Source of the DNA: an uncultured Nitrospinota bacterium
GTDB lineage: Bacteria; Nitrospinota; Nitrospinia; Nitrospinales; VA-1
Assembly (NCBI GenBank): GCA_905612265.1
Contig: CAJQRI010000068.1
Location: forward strand, 1 to 34,151
Length of the DNA stretch: 34,151 nt
Reading direction: 5' to 3'
Position 1 is the first letter of the stretch. The number at the start of each line of letters is the position of its first letter. This document shows, one piece after another, positions 24,667 through 33,279 of the stretch. Under the pieces are notes generated by a model. It was not told the origin of the DNA and did no database searches. It saw nothing but the letters and a program-made list of their open reading frames with translations. A program made the position numbers and the translations under genes.

Positions 24667-26121
24667 TTATTGAAAACCGATCATTGGCCAATAGAACATG
24701 AGGAGAAATAGGTAGAAAACAAGTCCCATTAAGCTGAGTATGCTTCCTGACCAAATCATCTCTTTCAAGTTCAGGAACCTTGAAGAATAAGCCAGCGCAG
24801 AGGCCGGAGTTGCGACGGGTAAAATGAACGCGAAATTGCTGGGTAGTATTACAGTCATGGTCGCCAGTGCTGGATTGATACCGTAAGCTGGGCTCATGCT
24901 GATAGCGGTAGGCAGAAGGATGGCGATGACGGCCGAGTTGCTCATGAAAGTGGTGAACAGGGTGGACAACAACGCGATGACCAACAGGAAAACGACGCTT
25001 GATTCGATCAGTCCCGAAAAAATTTGTTGGGCCAACCACAACGCTGCTCCTGATTCCGACATGACTTCTCCCAGACAGATAGCGCCACCATACATCAGGA
25101 CAATAGCCCAATTGATATGATCCTCCACCATTTTCCAGGTAATAAGATTCAGCACGAATAATAAAACGATAGAAATGATGGCAATATTGGCAAGGCCTAA
25201 CTGATCGCCATACCCGAACCAGCAAAACAGCGTGGCCCCCATTACCAGCGCGATGCCTTTTTCCTGAAAGGTCAACTTCCCCATGACTGTTGCTTTTTGT
25301 TTCAGTGCTTTTCGTGCTCGATCGATGTTTTGAATATCTGAGGGAAACAAGACTTTCAAGGCTACCCACCCACCTGCAAGAAGGAGTATCACTAGTGGAA
25401 AACTCAACTTGGTGTATTGCAAAATTCCCAGAGTTTGTTGCCCGGCTGTGGCTTTTTCCAGCATCTCTACGCCGAGTAGCACTCGTCCGCCACCGAGCAC
25501 GGTCATAGTTCCTCCGATGATGCACCCCCAAGCCATAGCAAAGTACATAGATTTTCCAAAGACAGAATTATCTCGTTTCAAATTTAAGGACTGCGCGATT
25601 TCATGGATGACCGGAAATAGGATGACGGCAACCGCATGTTCGGACATGAAGCACGAACTGAATGCCGCAAAGCAATAGATAGACGTGACCAGTTGCCCGG
25701 GTGTTCCGCTCCAATGCTCCATAATCCATATGGAAATACGGGTGCTGAGACCACAGGCGATCATTGCCGCCGAGAGGATGAAGACCCCGAGTATAAAGAA
25801 AACGGCTTTGTTACCAAAATAACTATAAGCCTGAGAGGCATCCATGATTCCCAGAAGCGGTACTGAGGCGATGGCTAGCAGGCTGGTAATCGACAGAGGA
25901 ATTAGATTGGTCGACCAAAGACTGACACAGAGAATAAAGAGGCACAGAACTTTATAGCCTTCCGGTGACAGATCGTTGGGACCTTGGAGTCCCAGTAACA
26001 CGGCAAAAACACCAAAAAACAGGGCCAGCAATATATACCGGCGCATGCGGTCAAAAATCACGATCCATATTGGACGCCTATCGACAAAAATCTGAGGACT
26101 ATTTAAGTGTGAATCAGTCAT
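24667..26121 (-). CDS. SLC13/DASS-family anion:sodium symporter
   Basis: Inner-membrane transporter of 484 residues with about 11-12 hydrophobic segments. The fold is recognisable from PLSITSLLAIASVPLLGI near 75-92, the first hairpin FMSEHAVAVILFPVIHEI near 157-174, the second hairpin FMSNSAVIAILLPTAISMSP near 394-413, and the AFILPVATPASALAYSS block near 432-448. DASS transporters carry sulfate, citrate, succinate or other dicarboxylates. The first substrate motif is SEH where SNT is usual; the second is SNS. The downstream rhodanese gene makes sulfate, thiosulfate or a related anion a fair guess, not a proof. Confidence 0.9.
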   Translation of the reverse strand: MTDSHLNSPQIFVDRRPIWIVIFDRMRRYILLALFFGVFAVLLGLQGPNDLSPEGYKVLCLFILCVSLWSTNLIPLSITSLLAIASVPLLGIMDASQAYSYFGNKAVFFILGVFILSAAMIACGLSTRISIWIMEHWSGTPGQLVTSIYCFAAFSSCFMSEHAVAVILFPVIHEIAQSLNLKRDNSVFGKSMYFAMAWGCIIGGTMTVLGGGRVLLGVEMLEKATAGQQTLGILQYTKLSFPLVILLLAGGWVALKVLFPSDIQNIDRARKALKQKATVMGKLTFQEKGIALVMGATLFCWFGYGDQLGLANIAIISIVLLFVLNLITWKMVEDHINWAIVLMYGGAICLGEVMSESGAALWLAQQIFSGLIESSVVFLLVIALLSTLFTTFMSNSAVIAILLPTAISMSPAYGINPALATMTVILPSNFAFILPVATPASALAYSSRFLNLKEMIWSGSILSLMGLVFYLFLLMFYWPMIGFQ

Positions 26122-26244
26122 TACAAATAAAAAGGGTTAAAGCTGGAAAACAGATAGAATTAGGGGATCATAACCCGCTGATAGTTAAAGAGCTATAGCA
26201 AAATTAGTCTAGGTTATGATAATCGCAGGTTTTTTGTAGAGGAA

Positions 26245-27282
26245 CTACTCAACCAGTAAGGGGGTTTGCAAGCTGGTGGGTTTGGTTGTTGTGGGTTCGG
26301 CTCTTGCGGGGACTTGATCAATCACCCACAAGTCGCAGGTGCCGCAGGTGTCACGGTAGTTTTCACGGAAATGATCAAATTTATCATTCTTCCAAATATT
26401 TCCCAGGCTGTCATTGAGGAGGTTGCCCATTTTTGCATTAGGCAGGAGACAGCAGGGAGTCACATTGCCTTCACGAGTGACGTATGCGTAGTCAAAGGTT
26501 TTCAGGCAATATTGTCCTGACCGGTGTAACTTTTTTCTCAACAGACGATAAAAGAACCGGGTTAATCCATTGGAAACCGAATATTGTAACCAATCGAGTT
26601 GAATGCCACTTGAGCTAGCAATCTCATCGGCTTTCAAGAAGATGAATCGTTCTTCTCTGGAATCGGGACGCATAAGGTTGGGGCGAAACTGTCTATCGAG
26701 TCGGCCCACGTTAACGGTGTCACATCCGATCCTGGCTCCGTAACGAATGACATCGTAAAGATCATTTTCGCAGTCCATGTGCAAAGTGGCTTGCAGTCTA
26801 ACGATCATGCTCCCGGGTTTTCTGCCTTTCACCACGGCTTCGATATTTTCATAGACCTTGTTACTGGTATGGCCTTCGACAACGGTTTCGTTGCCATTTA
26901 CACTGTCGATGGAGAAAGTAATAGCATCCACGCTGGACTTCAAGATGTCATAGACCATCGAGGGTTTCGTGAACAGGCCGTTCGAGGTGATCATCACACG
27001 ATGACCTCGTTCCTTGCAGTACGCGATCATATCGAAAACTTTCGGGTGAATGAAGGGTTCTCCCCAACCGGTCAAGGTGATATTTTCACGATGGTCCAAT
27101 TTATCCACTACAGCAGTGAAATGAGACCAACTCATATGCTCCAGTTCGATGCCGAGATCTTCCCTCTGGCACATGGGGCAATCCATATTGCAACGATTGG
27201 TGATTTCAATCTGAACTTGCCGAGGGCGTAGAGGGATTTTATAGCGTATTCGGTCGAGGGTTTCTTTGATGAGTTTGATCAT
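26245..27282 (-). CDS. radical SAM/SPASM protein
   Basis: A 345-residue radical SAM enzyme. The cluster motif is CNMDCPMC (Cys31, Cys35, Cys38), followed by the LTGWGEPFIHP strand (GGEP-type SAM contact), TSNG and the ITFSIDSVNG strand typical of the family barrel. The C-terminal part has SPASM-type cysteines: one in GQYCLKTF, the pair in VTPCCLLPNAKMGNL, and CGTC near 310, which would hold one or two auxiliary [4Fe-4S] clusters. SPASM proteins modify peptides, sugars or lipids; no precursor peptide gene is visible next door, so the substrate is unknown. It is a single-gene unit, divergent from leuC. Confidence 0.9.
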   Translation of the reverse strand: MIKLIKETLDRIRYKIPLRPRQVQIEITNRCNMDCPMCQREDLGIELEHMSWSHFTAVVDKLDHRENITLTGWGEPFIHPKVFDMIAYCKERGHRVMITSNGLFTKPSMVYDILKSSVDAITFSIDSVNGNETVVEGHTSNKVYENIEAVVKGRKPGSMIVRLQATLHMDCENDLYDVIRYGARIGCDTVNVGRLDRQFRPNLMRPDSREERFIFLKADEIASSSGIQLDWLQYSVSNGLTRFFYRLLRKKLHRSGQYCLKTFDYAYVTREGNVTPCCLLPNAKMGNLLNDSLGNIWKNDKFDHFRENYRDTCGTCDLWVIDQVPARAEPTTTKPTSLQTPLLVE

Positions 27283-27476
27283 TTTGTTTTCCAGGTTGTT
27301 CAGGGCTTGTTTGGCCCGAATAAATTCATTTTAAGCAAAAAAACAAGTAAATAAAAATTTTATATGGTTTGACCATTTTCAATGGTATCTTACCTACTTA
27401 ATAGCCTTTTCGGAAATTTAAAAGAAAAACTAAAGCCCTTGCGGGGTCATTATCCGCTTTGAGAGGAACTTGTTTC

Positions 27477-28778
27477 ATGGGAATGACAATTACAGAAAAG
27501 ATTTTAGCCGCACACGCAGGTAAAGAGTCGGTTGTGCCCGGTGATAATATTTGGGTAGATGTAGATGTGTTGATGACTCATGACGTTTGTGGGCCGGGTA
27601 CTTTTGCGATTTTTAAAAAGCAGTTTGGCGAAAACGCCAAAGTTTGGGACCGGGATAAGGTAGTGATTATTCCCGATCACTTTATCTTTACTAAGGACAC
27701 CCATGCCAATAGAAATATAGACATCCTTCGCCAGTTTGTGAAGGAGCAGTCCCTGCCGCATTATTTTGATGTGGGAACGGATAGATATAAAGGAGTGTGC
27801 CACCTTGCTCTGGCTCAGGAAGGTTTTAATCGACCTGGCGAAGTTTTGTTTGGCACGGACTCCCACACGAGTACTTCGGGTGCATTCGGCATGTTTTCCA
27901 CTGGCATCGGCAACACTGATGCGGCATTTATTCTGGGCACTGGAAAACTCTGGGTCAAGGTTCCCGAATCCATGTGCTTTGAGTTCACCGGCACTTTCCC
28001 TGAACATGTCATGGCTAAGGATGTGATCCTCAATGTAATTGGTGATATCGGAGTGGATGGTGCGACCTATCGGGCGATGGAATGGCGTGGTGATGCGGTC
28101 ATGAGTCTTTCGATGGAAGAGCGCATGACCCTCTGTAATATGGCGATTGAAGCAGGTGGAAAAAATGGCATTATCGAAGCCGATGAGGTGACCACCAATT
28201 ATGTCCAGCAGAGAACTGATGCACCTTACAAAATTTACAAGTCAGATAAAGACGCGCAGTATATTTTCAAAAAAACCTACAATGCCAGTGAGATGGAACC
28301 GATTGTTGCCAAGCCGCATTCTCCCGATAACAAAGCCAAGGTGAGCGAGTGTGTGGATGTGAAACTTGACCGAGCTTATATCGGATCTTGCACCGGCGGT
28401 AAACTCACAGATTTCATGGCGGCGGCCCGTCTCTTGAAGGGTAAGAAAGTGAAGATTGATACTTTCATTGTTCCTGCTACCCGCGAAGTCGAACAAGATT
28501 TATATAAGGAAAAAATTGGAGGAGAAACGCTTGTAGACATTTTTAAAAATGCTGGGGCCTACCTAGGTGACCCCTCTTGTGCCGCTTGTCTTGGGGGACC
28601 GCAAGATACTTTCGGTCGAGCCAAGGACAACCAAGTGGTGATCTCGACGACCAACCGGAATTTCCCGGGGCGTATGGGTTCTAAGCAGTCGTATGTTTAT
28701 CTGGCTTCGCCTTACACAGCGGCGGCTTCTGCCCTGACCGGGCACATTACAGACCCTGCTGAATTTATCTACAACTAA
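27477..28778 (+). CDS. leuC: 3-isopropylmalate dehydratase large subunit
   Basis: Aconitase-family subunit of leucine biosynthesis, which with LeuD converts 2- to 3-isopropylmalate. The ATG at 27477 (MGMTITEKILAAHAG) follows GAGAGG and gives 433 residues, slightly shorter than E. coli LeuC and like the archaeal/thermophile-type LeuC-homoaconitase group. Blocks: DVLMTHDVCGPGTF at ~30-43, TDSHTSTSGAFG (~131-142), and the [4Fe-4S] cysteines in GSCTGG (~300) and in DPSCAACLGG (~360). Tightly followed by leuD. The small-type large subunit makes substrate width (e.g. homoaconitate or methylmalate relatives) possible, but leucine is the simplest reading. Confidence 0.93.
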   Translation: MGMTITEKILAAHAGKESVVPGDNIWVDVDVLMTHDVCGPGTFAIFKKQFGENAKVWDRDKVVIIPDHFIFTKDTHANRNIDILRQFVKEQSLPHYFDVGTDRYKGVCHLALAQEGFNRPGEVLFGTDSHTSTSGAFGMFSTGIGNTDAAFILGTGKLWVKVPESMCFEFTGTFPEHVMAKDVILNVIGDIGVDGATYRAMEWRGDAVMSLSMEERMTLCNMAIEAGGKNGIIEADEVTTNYVQQRTDAPYKIYKSDKDAQYIFKKTYNASEMEPIVAKPHSPDNKAKVSECVDVKLDRAYIGSCTGGKLTDFMAAARLLKGKKVKIDTFIVPATREVEQDLYKEKIGGETLVDIFKNAGAYLGDPSCAACLGGPQDTFGRAKDNQVVISTTNRNFPGRMGSKQSYVYLASPYTAAASALTGHITDPAEFIYN

Positions 28779-28793
28779 AATCATGAAAATAAA

Positions 28794-29360
28794 ATGAATA
28801 AAGTGATTGAAGGTGTTGCCTACGTCTTGGGGAATGATGTTGATACGGATCAAATCATTCCTGCCGAGCATCTAGTTTACAGCTTGAGTGACCCCGAAGA
28901 GCGCAAGAATTACGGTAAGTTTGCTATGTCAGGAGTGCCTGCCGATCAGGCGGGTCTGCCGGACGGAAAAATTCCTTTTACGGAAAACGGGCAGAGCGAG
29001 TCGAAGTATTCCATCATTATCGGGGGCAGAAATTTTGGTTGTGGATCTTCTCGTGAGCACGCTCCGGCTTGCATGGAAATTGCCGGAGTCAGGGCTGTTG
29101 TTGCGGAGTCGTACGCGCGCATTTTTTACCGCAATTCGGTAGATGGTGGATTTTTCATACCTTTCGAAAGCGTCAAATGCATGGTCAAAGAGATCAAAAC
29201 GGGGGATAACCTGGTCATTGATTTGAATAAGAGCACTCTCACCAATCGTTCCAGCAATAAAATTTATGAGTTGAAATCGTTGGGTGAGGTGATTGAGATT
29301 ATCGAAGCGGGTAATATTTTTGAGTATGCCCGGAAAACAGGAATGATTCCATCCGCTTGA
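28794..29360 (+). CDS. leuD: 3-isopropylmalate dehydratase small subunit
   Basis: The swivel-domain partner of LeuC, 188 residues, beginning 15 bases after the leuC stop. It holds GNDVDTDQIIPAEHL at ~13-27, the conserved GRNFGCGSSREHAP at ~78-91 (substrate-binding loop, serine and arginine ligands), and AESYARIFYRNSVDGG at ~104-119. It is within the usual length of the small subunit. Together with leuC it forms a two-gene operon. Confidence 0.95.
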   Translation: MNKVIEGVAYVLGNDVDTDQIIPAEHLVYSLSDPEERKNYGKFAMSGVPADQAGLPDGKIPFTENGQSESKYSIIIGGRNFGCGSSREHAPACMEIAGVRAVVAESYARIFYRNSVDGGFFIPFESVKCMVKEIKTGDNLVIDLNKSTLTNRSSNKIYELKSLGEVIEIIEAGNIFEYARKTGMIPSA

Positions 29361-29410
29361 ACAAGGTTTGGTTTTCTTGCTGTAAATGTTTTGTTGATGG
29401 AGTGGATTAA

Positions 29411-30226
29411 ATGGGTTTCGAAGTAGCTCCTAAAAATTCTATGTTCAAACTTTGGTTTTTCCTATTGATGTTGCCGCTTTTAGGTATGGGGTTCTCAGGA
29501 GCTTCAAAGGCGGAAGCGGGGGAAATGATCCTGATTCCTGAAGGCCCCTTCTCTATGGGAAGCTCTGATGAAGATATCTTTTGGGCGGCCAAGCAATTTC
29601 ACTCCGAAACTCTCGACTGGTATCGCGATGAAACACCCGCGCATAATGTGCACTTGCCTGCTTTTCAAATTGACAAGTATGAGGTCACAGTAGGTGATTA
29701 TAAAATATATATGGCAGCCACAGGTAAGCCGGCTCCGCGTGAATTTGTCAATGCTCGGTTGAATAATCCTCGTCAGCCGGTGGTGAGTGTTGCTTGGCAG
29801 GTTGCAAAGGATTATTGTCTCTGGGCCAAAAAGCGTTTACCAACGGAAGCAGAATGGGAAAAGGCGGCGCGAGGTACTGATAAACGATATTACCCATGGG
29901 GCAACGAACCGGATGCTCTCAACGCCAATATTCGTGGCAAAGGAGATAACTATCGCAACACCAGTCCGGTTGGTAAGTTTCCTGAAGGAGCCAGTCCTTA
30001 TGGAGTGATGGATATGTCAGGGAATGTTTGGGAATGGATGGAGGATTGGTTGCAACCCTATCCGGGTAATGAGTACGAGAACGATTTTTACGGCGAACGC
30101 TTTAAAGTGATCAAGGGTGGATCATGGTATTCTAGCCTGGATCTGGCTCGCCCGGCGACTCGTGGTAAAGCATTACCGAATCAGAAAAAAAACTATATTG
30201 GCTTTCGTTGTGTAGCCTCGAAATAA
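29411..30226 (+). CDS. secreted FGE-sulfatase-fold (SUMF1-like) protein
   Basis: A 271-residue exported protein: an N-terminal hydrophobic stretch (~13-29) is followed by AEAG, a likely cleavage site. The rest is the formylglycine-generating-enzyme (FGE/SUMF1) fold: MILIPEGPFSMGSSDEDIFWAA at ~38-59, the VHLPAFQIDKYEVTVGDY block at ~80-97, LPTEAEWEKAARG at ~143-155, YGVMDMSGNVWEWMEDW at ~197-213 and VIKGGSWYS near 235. True FGEs have catalytic cysteines after the GGSW block; none is here (only two cysteines, in YCLWAKK and FRCVASK), so it is probably not an active FGE. The following gene is 16 bases away. Confidence 0.85.
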   Translation: MGFEVAPKNSMFKLWFFLLMLPLLGMGFSGASKAEAGEMILIPEGPFSMGSSDEDIFWAAKQFHSETLDWYRDETPAHNVHLPAFQIDKYEVTVGDYKIYMAATGKPAPREFVNARLNNPRQPVVSVAWQVAKDYCLWAKKRLPTEAEWEKAARGTDKRYYPWGNEPDALNANIRGKGDNYRNTSPVGKFPEGASPYGVMDMSGNVWEWMEDWLQPYPGNEYENDFYGERFKVIKGGSWYSSLDLARPATRGKALPNQKKNYIGFRCVASK

Positions 30227-30242
30227 AAAGGAGAATTTTATC

Positions 30243-31088
30243 ATGCGAACTCATAAAAAATTATTGCAGGGTGTTTTGGTGCTGGGCTGGCTGGTCTGGT
30301 CTTTGCCCGCAATTGGAGCGGGGGAGCATTCCCCTCATGAAGGCAAACAGGCTGAACATGGCTCTGGAAAACATGGTGAACATCCTGGTGCGGCAAAAAA
30401 GGGGCCGGGTGGAAAACATAGTGGCCATGGTTATGGTCGGCCAAAAGGTCCGCCTGCAGATATCCCGGCTCACATAAAGGAGCGGATGGAATCGGATGGC
30501 ACAAAAGTTAATTTGAATCGGTCGTTGATCGGTGTGAAAGGCATGCAGATCCTTGCTGACATGGATGAACTGAAAAATGTAAAGTCATTAGCTTTGCAGG
30601 GAAACAAGTTAGGAGATGAAGGGGTGCGGATTCTTGCAGAATCGGCAACATTCAAACATACCGAGAATCTTTCTTTGTGGGGCAACAAGGTAACTGCTCA
30701 GGGTGCGCGGATGATTGCCGAGTCTGCAAATATGAAGAACCTGAAAGAACTTAAACTGACCCGCAATGAGATAGGCGATGAAGGGGTTGAGGCACTGGCA
30801 GAGTCAGAAAACTCGACAACCCTGACTTTTCTAGATTTTAGTGCCAACAAGATCAGCGATCGGGGTGCCCTAGCGATTGCCAACTCACCTCGGTTTGCGA
30901 ACTTGAAAACTTTGGACCTCTATAATAATCAGATTACAACAGAGGGTATGAAGGCTTTATTGCAATCGAAAAACCTGAAGAGTCTAGAAATGCTCATTCT
31001 GGTTCGCAATGAGATTGATTTTGAAAAAGCCCAAGACCTCGCCAAAAATCAGAGCTTGCCTAACTTGAAAAGGTTAGAGCTGGAATAA
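30243..31088 (+). CDS. secreted His-rich leucine-rich-repeat protein
   Basis: A 281-residue protein with a signal peptide (~1-22, LLQGVLVLGWLVWSLPAIGAG), then a His/Gly/Lys-rich stretch (residues ~24-65, with about ten histidines) that could bind metal, then ribonuclease-inhibitor-type leucine-rich repeats from ~90 to the end, units of ~25-28 residues (e.g. LALQGNKLGDEGVRILAES, LKLTRNEIGDEGVEALAES, LDLYNNQITTEGMKALLQS). Such repeats bind proteins. The gene follows the FGE-fold gene by 16 bases with AAAGGAG before the ATG, so the two periplasmic or surface products may work together. Confidence 0.85.
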   Translation: MRTHKKLLQGVLVLGWLVWSLPAIGAGEHSPHEGKQAEHGSGKHGEHPGAAKKGPGGKHSGHGYGRPKGPPADIPAHIKERMESDGTKVNLNRSLIGVKGMQILADMDELKNVKSLALQGNKLGDEGVRILAESATFKHTENLSLWGNKVTAQGARMIAESANMKNLKELKLTRNEIGDEGVEALAESENSTTLTFLDFSANKISDRGALAIANSPRFANLKTLDLYNNQITTEGMKALLQSKNLKSLEMLILVRNEIDFEKAQDLAKNQSLPNLKRLELE

Positions 31089-31117
31089 TAAAAGAGGTTT
31101 TTCTAAAGAACAGACTG

Positions 31118-31303
31118 TTAACGATAGCGACGATCATTAAACTGATCTAGTTTTTCCTGCACTTGGCGGGCGCCCCGCATCAGGGCGTCCAGCATTTCCT
31201 TCAAGGCTTCTTTTTCCTCCTCCTTAGATTCGGCAATCTTTAAGTTATTCGCTTCGTCTTTCACTTCTTCAATAATGGTGTCGATTTCTTCAAATAATTC
31301 CAT
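31118..31303 (-). CDS. small acidic coiled-coil protein
   Basis: A 61-residue protein (MELFEEIDTIIEEVKDEANNLK...), almost wholly charged helix with heptad-like spacing, ending EKLDQFNDRRYR. No family recognised. It has only a weak ribosome binding site, and lies convergent to the LRR gene with 29 bases between. Supported by its clean composition rather than by homology. Confidence 0.45.
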   Translation of the reverse strand: MELFEEIDTIIEEVKDEANNLKIAESKEEEKEALKEMLDALMRGARQVQEKLDQFNDRRYR

Positions 31304-31508
31304 GATTTATAACCAAGTTTTTGTTGAGCATTATGAGTAGGGTTCTTCTCTCCTGCATTTTTGGGTGAAAATTCCCAGGAAGAACATAACGGAGGTGTAA
31401 AGGCGAAGATCTCGCAACCTCAACCCTGTTGGTTTATTTTTAGATTCAAAAGTCACCGGAAAGTTGTAGGAAAAACCTGGTTTAGGCAGGTATTTTCTTA
31501 GTAGAGAA

Positions 31509-32075
31509 TCAAGATGGACAGAATTCTAGCATATCGCGAACTTCTTTGAGAAAACCATTCTGGTCGAGGGATTTCTTTTCGATCAGTTTTTCTATACCAC
31601 CGTTCAAAAGCAGTCGGTCGGCATGGGTGATTTCCTTCGAGGTGATGACCATAATGGGTATTGCTCGCTCTTCCGGGCTTGTTATTAGTTCTTCGAGGAA
31701 TTTCAACCCGTCCATGACCGGAATCATCAGGTCTAGAAAGATAACTCATGGAGACTGTTTATTTACCTCGTCAAGGGCGATTTGACCATTTCCTCCTTCA
31801 GCTACATTCAGCCCATAATACTTTCAGTATTTTGCTTAGCATTTTTTGGGTGCCAGTGTCATCGCTTACCAACAGAGCCACTATCTCATTTGTATTTTTT
31901 CATATAGGGTATTATATTTTTATTTAGGTGTGATCAATAGGCTTTGGGAGTTACTCTGGGGCCTCGAGGAAGTAGCCTTTGTTTTCATCACCCGCTATGG
32001 AGATGAAAAAAACGGGCATTTTTGCCAATTCCGGGTCGGCTTTTAACCCCGTTAATACGGTCCATCCATATACTG
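31509..32075 (-). pseudogene. remnant of tandem response-regulator domains, probably of a hybrid histidine kinase
   Basis: Read on the minus strand, two receiver domains follow each other. The first part reads VYGWTVLTGLKADPELAKMPVFFISIAGDENKGYFLEAPE-stop-LPKPID, the familiar GW..L..LKADPEL..IPV...KGY..GA..YL.KPID pattern. In the same frame, after three more stops, comes KNTNEIVALLVSDDTGTQKMLSKILK, the start of a second receiver. After a frameshift near 31818 it continues YGLNVAEGGNGQIALDEVNKQSP-stop-VIFLDLMIPVMDGLKFLEEL to the C-terminus at 31509. Stops lie at 31746-31748 and 31951-31953, among others. No kinase domain is left in the window; a terminator-like hairpin stands at the broken end. 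Confidence 0.8.
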
Positions 32076-32086
32076 TCCTTTATCCA

Positions 32087-32123
32087 ATAAAAAAGACCAG
32101 ACACACCCGAGAGTATCTGGTCT
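32087..32123 (-). terminator. terminator-like hairpin, minus strand, no gene ahead of it
   Basis: AGACCAGA (32094-32101) pairs perfectly with TCTGGTCT (32116-32123). Read on the minus strand the stem is followed by TTTTTT. No minus-strand gene lies within ~1.1 kb upstream of it in that direction. Confidence 0.6.
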
Positions 32124-32697
32124 ATTGAACGATTATAGGACTACTGAATAGCTCTCCAACGACTCTGAATTCGGCGAAAATTGAAGTATTGGGTTTTTGT
32201 GTCTTTTAATGACCCAGTTAGTTCCTTTGAGGTTTTTACATCAATAGTGTATTCCCTAAAATACTGACTTGACTGAACTGTTTGTTACTTTGGTTTGCGG
32301 GTGTTGTAAAAGAAAACCCCTAAAAACCCTTCGCCAGCATACTCCCTAATAATTTACCCACACCCCATTTCTATTCACTGTCGGGTCTCGAAATAATCCC
32401 TGCTTTTTGGGTTTGCTTAGTTGGAACAAGGATAATTGGAGTAACTGGTAGGTATATTTTGATAAAGGCCTACATGCAGTATTTACTATCATCAGAGTAA
32501 TCGACTCTTATGCCTTACTTGAAAAAGAAGGCTACTGTGTAACTTAAAAGAGATTAAACCTTAGCTTTACTATTTTTTGATACCACCGTTGCTCTTTCTT
32601 AACGCATTAGTTTTCTAACTTTTATTATGATTACCGCTTACCAGCTTATAGTTTTGTTTCTATTGACTTTAAAGTGATTGTTTAATACAATTATTTC
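32124..32697. other. gene-free AT-rich region
   Basis: About 570 AT-rich bases. Apart from the promoter at its right end (32663-32691) I find no coding sequence, repeat or RNA gene. It may be eroded remains of the sensor-kinase gene, but nothing in it can be aligned by eye. Confidence 0.5.
32663..32691 (+). promoter_or_regulatory. sigma-70-type promoter for the pentapeptide lipoprotein gene
   Basis: TTGACT at 32663-32668, 17 bases, TACAAT at 32686-32691. The -10 ends six bases before the ATG at 32698, so transcription should start at or next to the start codon (leaderless mRNA). Confidence 0.65.
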
Positions 32698-33279
32698 ATG
32701 AATAAAATATTTTCTTTTAAAATATCATTTTATTCCCTAATCTTTTCATCCCTGGTTTGTTTTTTTTCCCTAGGAGGGTGCGCGAAGTATTCTGAAGAAG
32801 TTCAAGCAAATTTAATCAAACTAAAAACTACTAAATCATGCTCAGGTTGTGATTTGACAGGGGTAGAGTTAGTTGGTTTTGATCTTAAAAATGCCGATTT
32901 AAGTGGTGCCAATCTAACTAGCGCAAATCTGAACAGAGTAGATCTGACAGAAGCAAACTTGACCAATGCAAACTTAACTGATGCAAATTTGGTGATGGCA
33001 ATCCTTACAGGTGCAGAATTAGTTAATACAAACCTAAGTAGGGTCAAACTTAGTTACGCGAATTTAAGTGGGGTAGATATATCTGGTTCGTTACTAGTGG
33101 ATGCGTCCATGAATAGTTCAAAAATACTCAATTCTAAGATCAGTGATACAAACATGGATGGTGTTAATCTCCATAATGCTAACCTAACAGGAACAAAAAT
33201 TACTGACAAAATACTCAAAAATTCAGTGTTATGTAAAACAGTAATGCCGTCTGGTCAACGAGATGACTCCGGTTGTTAA
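32698..33279 (+). CDS. pentapeptide-repeat lipoprotein
   Basis: A 193-residue exported protein: signal peptide with lipobox SLGGC (lipidated Cys28), then a stack of pentapeptide repeats (A[D/N]LxX) from ~51 to ~175, e.g. ADLSGANLTSANLNRVDL and EANLTNANLTDANL, which fold into a right-handed quadrilateral beta-helix. It ends LCKTVMPSGQRDDSGC, a Cys-T-MP-G-Cys tail often seen on such proteins and shared with the convergent neighbour. No ribosome binding site is seen before the ATG, which fits the leaderless promoter. Base composition is more AT-rich than the core genes. Function unknown. Confidence 0.85.
   Translation: MNKIFSFKISFYSLIFSSLVCFFSLGGCAKYSEEVQANLIKLKTTKSCSGCDLTGVELVGFDLKNADLSGANLTSANLNRVDLTEANLTNANLTDANLVMAILTGAELVNTNLSRVKLSYANLSGVDISGSLLVDASMNSSKILNSKISDTNMDGVNLHNANLTGTKITDKILKNSVLCKTVMPSGQRDDSGC

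Noticed and set aside
24665-25531. Open frame on the minus strand running upstream of the rhodanese gene (403 residues in all)
   Set aside because: Only the last 114 residues are a protein domain; the rest is Arg/His/Ser-rich out-of-frame reading of the SLC13 gene, which has clear membrane segments and family motifs.
27369-27396. TTGACC-N16-TACCTA promoter before leuC
   Set aside because: The -10 is poor, and an overlapping small palindrome (ACCATT/AATGGT) could equally be chance in AT-rich DNA.
31498-31749. 83-residue minus-strand frame (MSYLSRPDDSGHG...)
   Set aside because: It is another frame of the receiver-domain remnant; the real reading LDLMIPVMDGLKFLEEL is in the neighbouring frame.
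31846-32046. 66-residue plus-strand open frame
   Set aside because: No ribosome binding site or family likeness, and it lies opposite the readable receiver-domain remnant.
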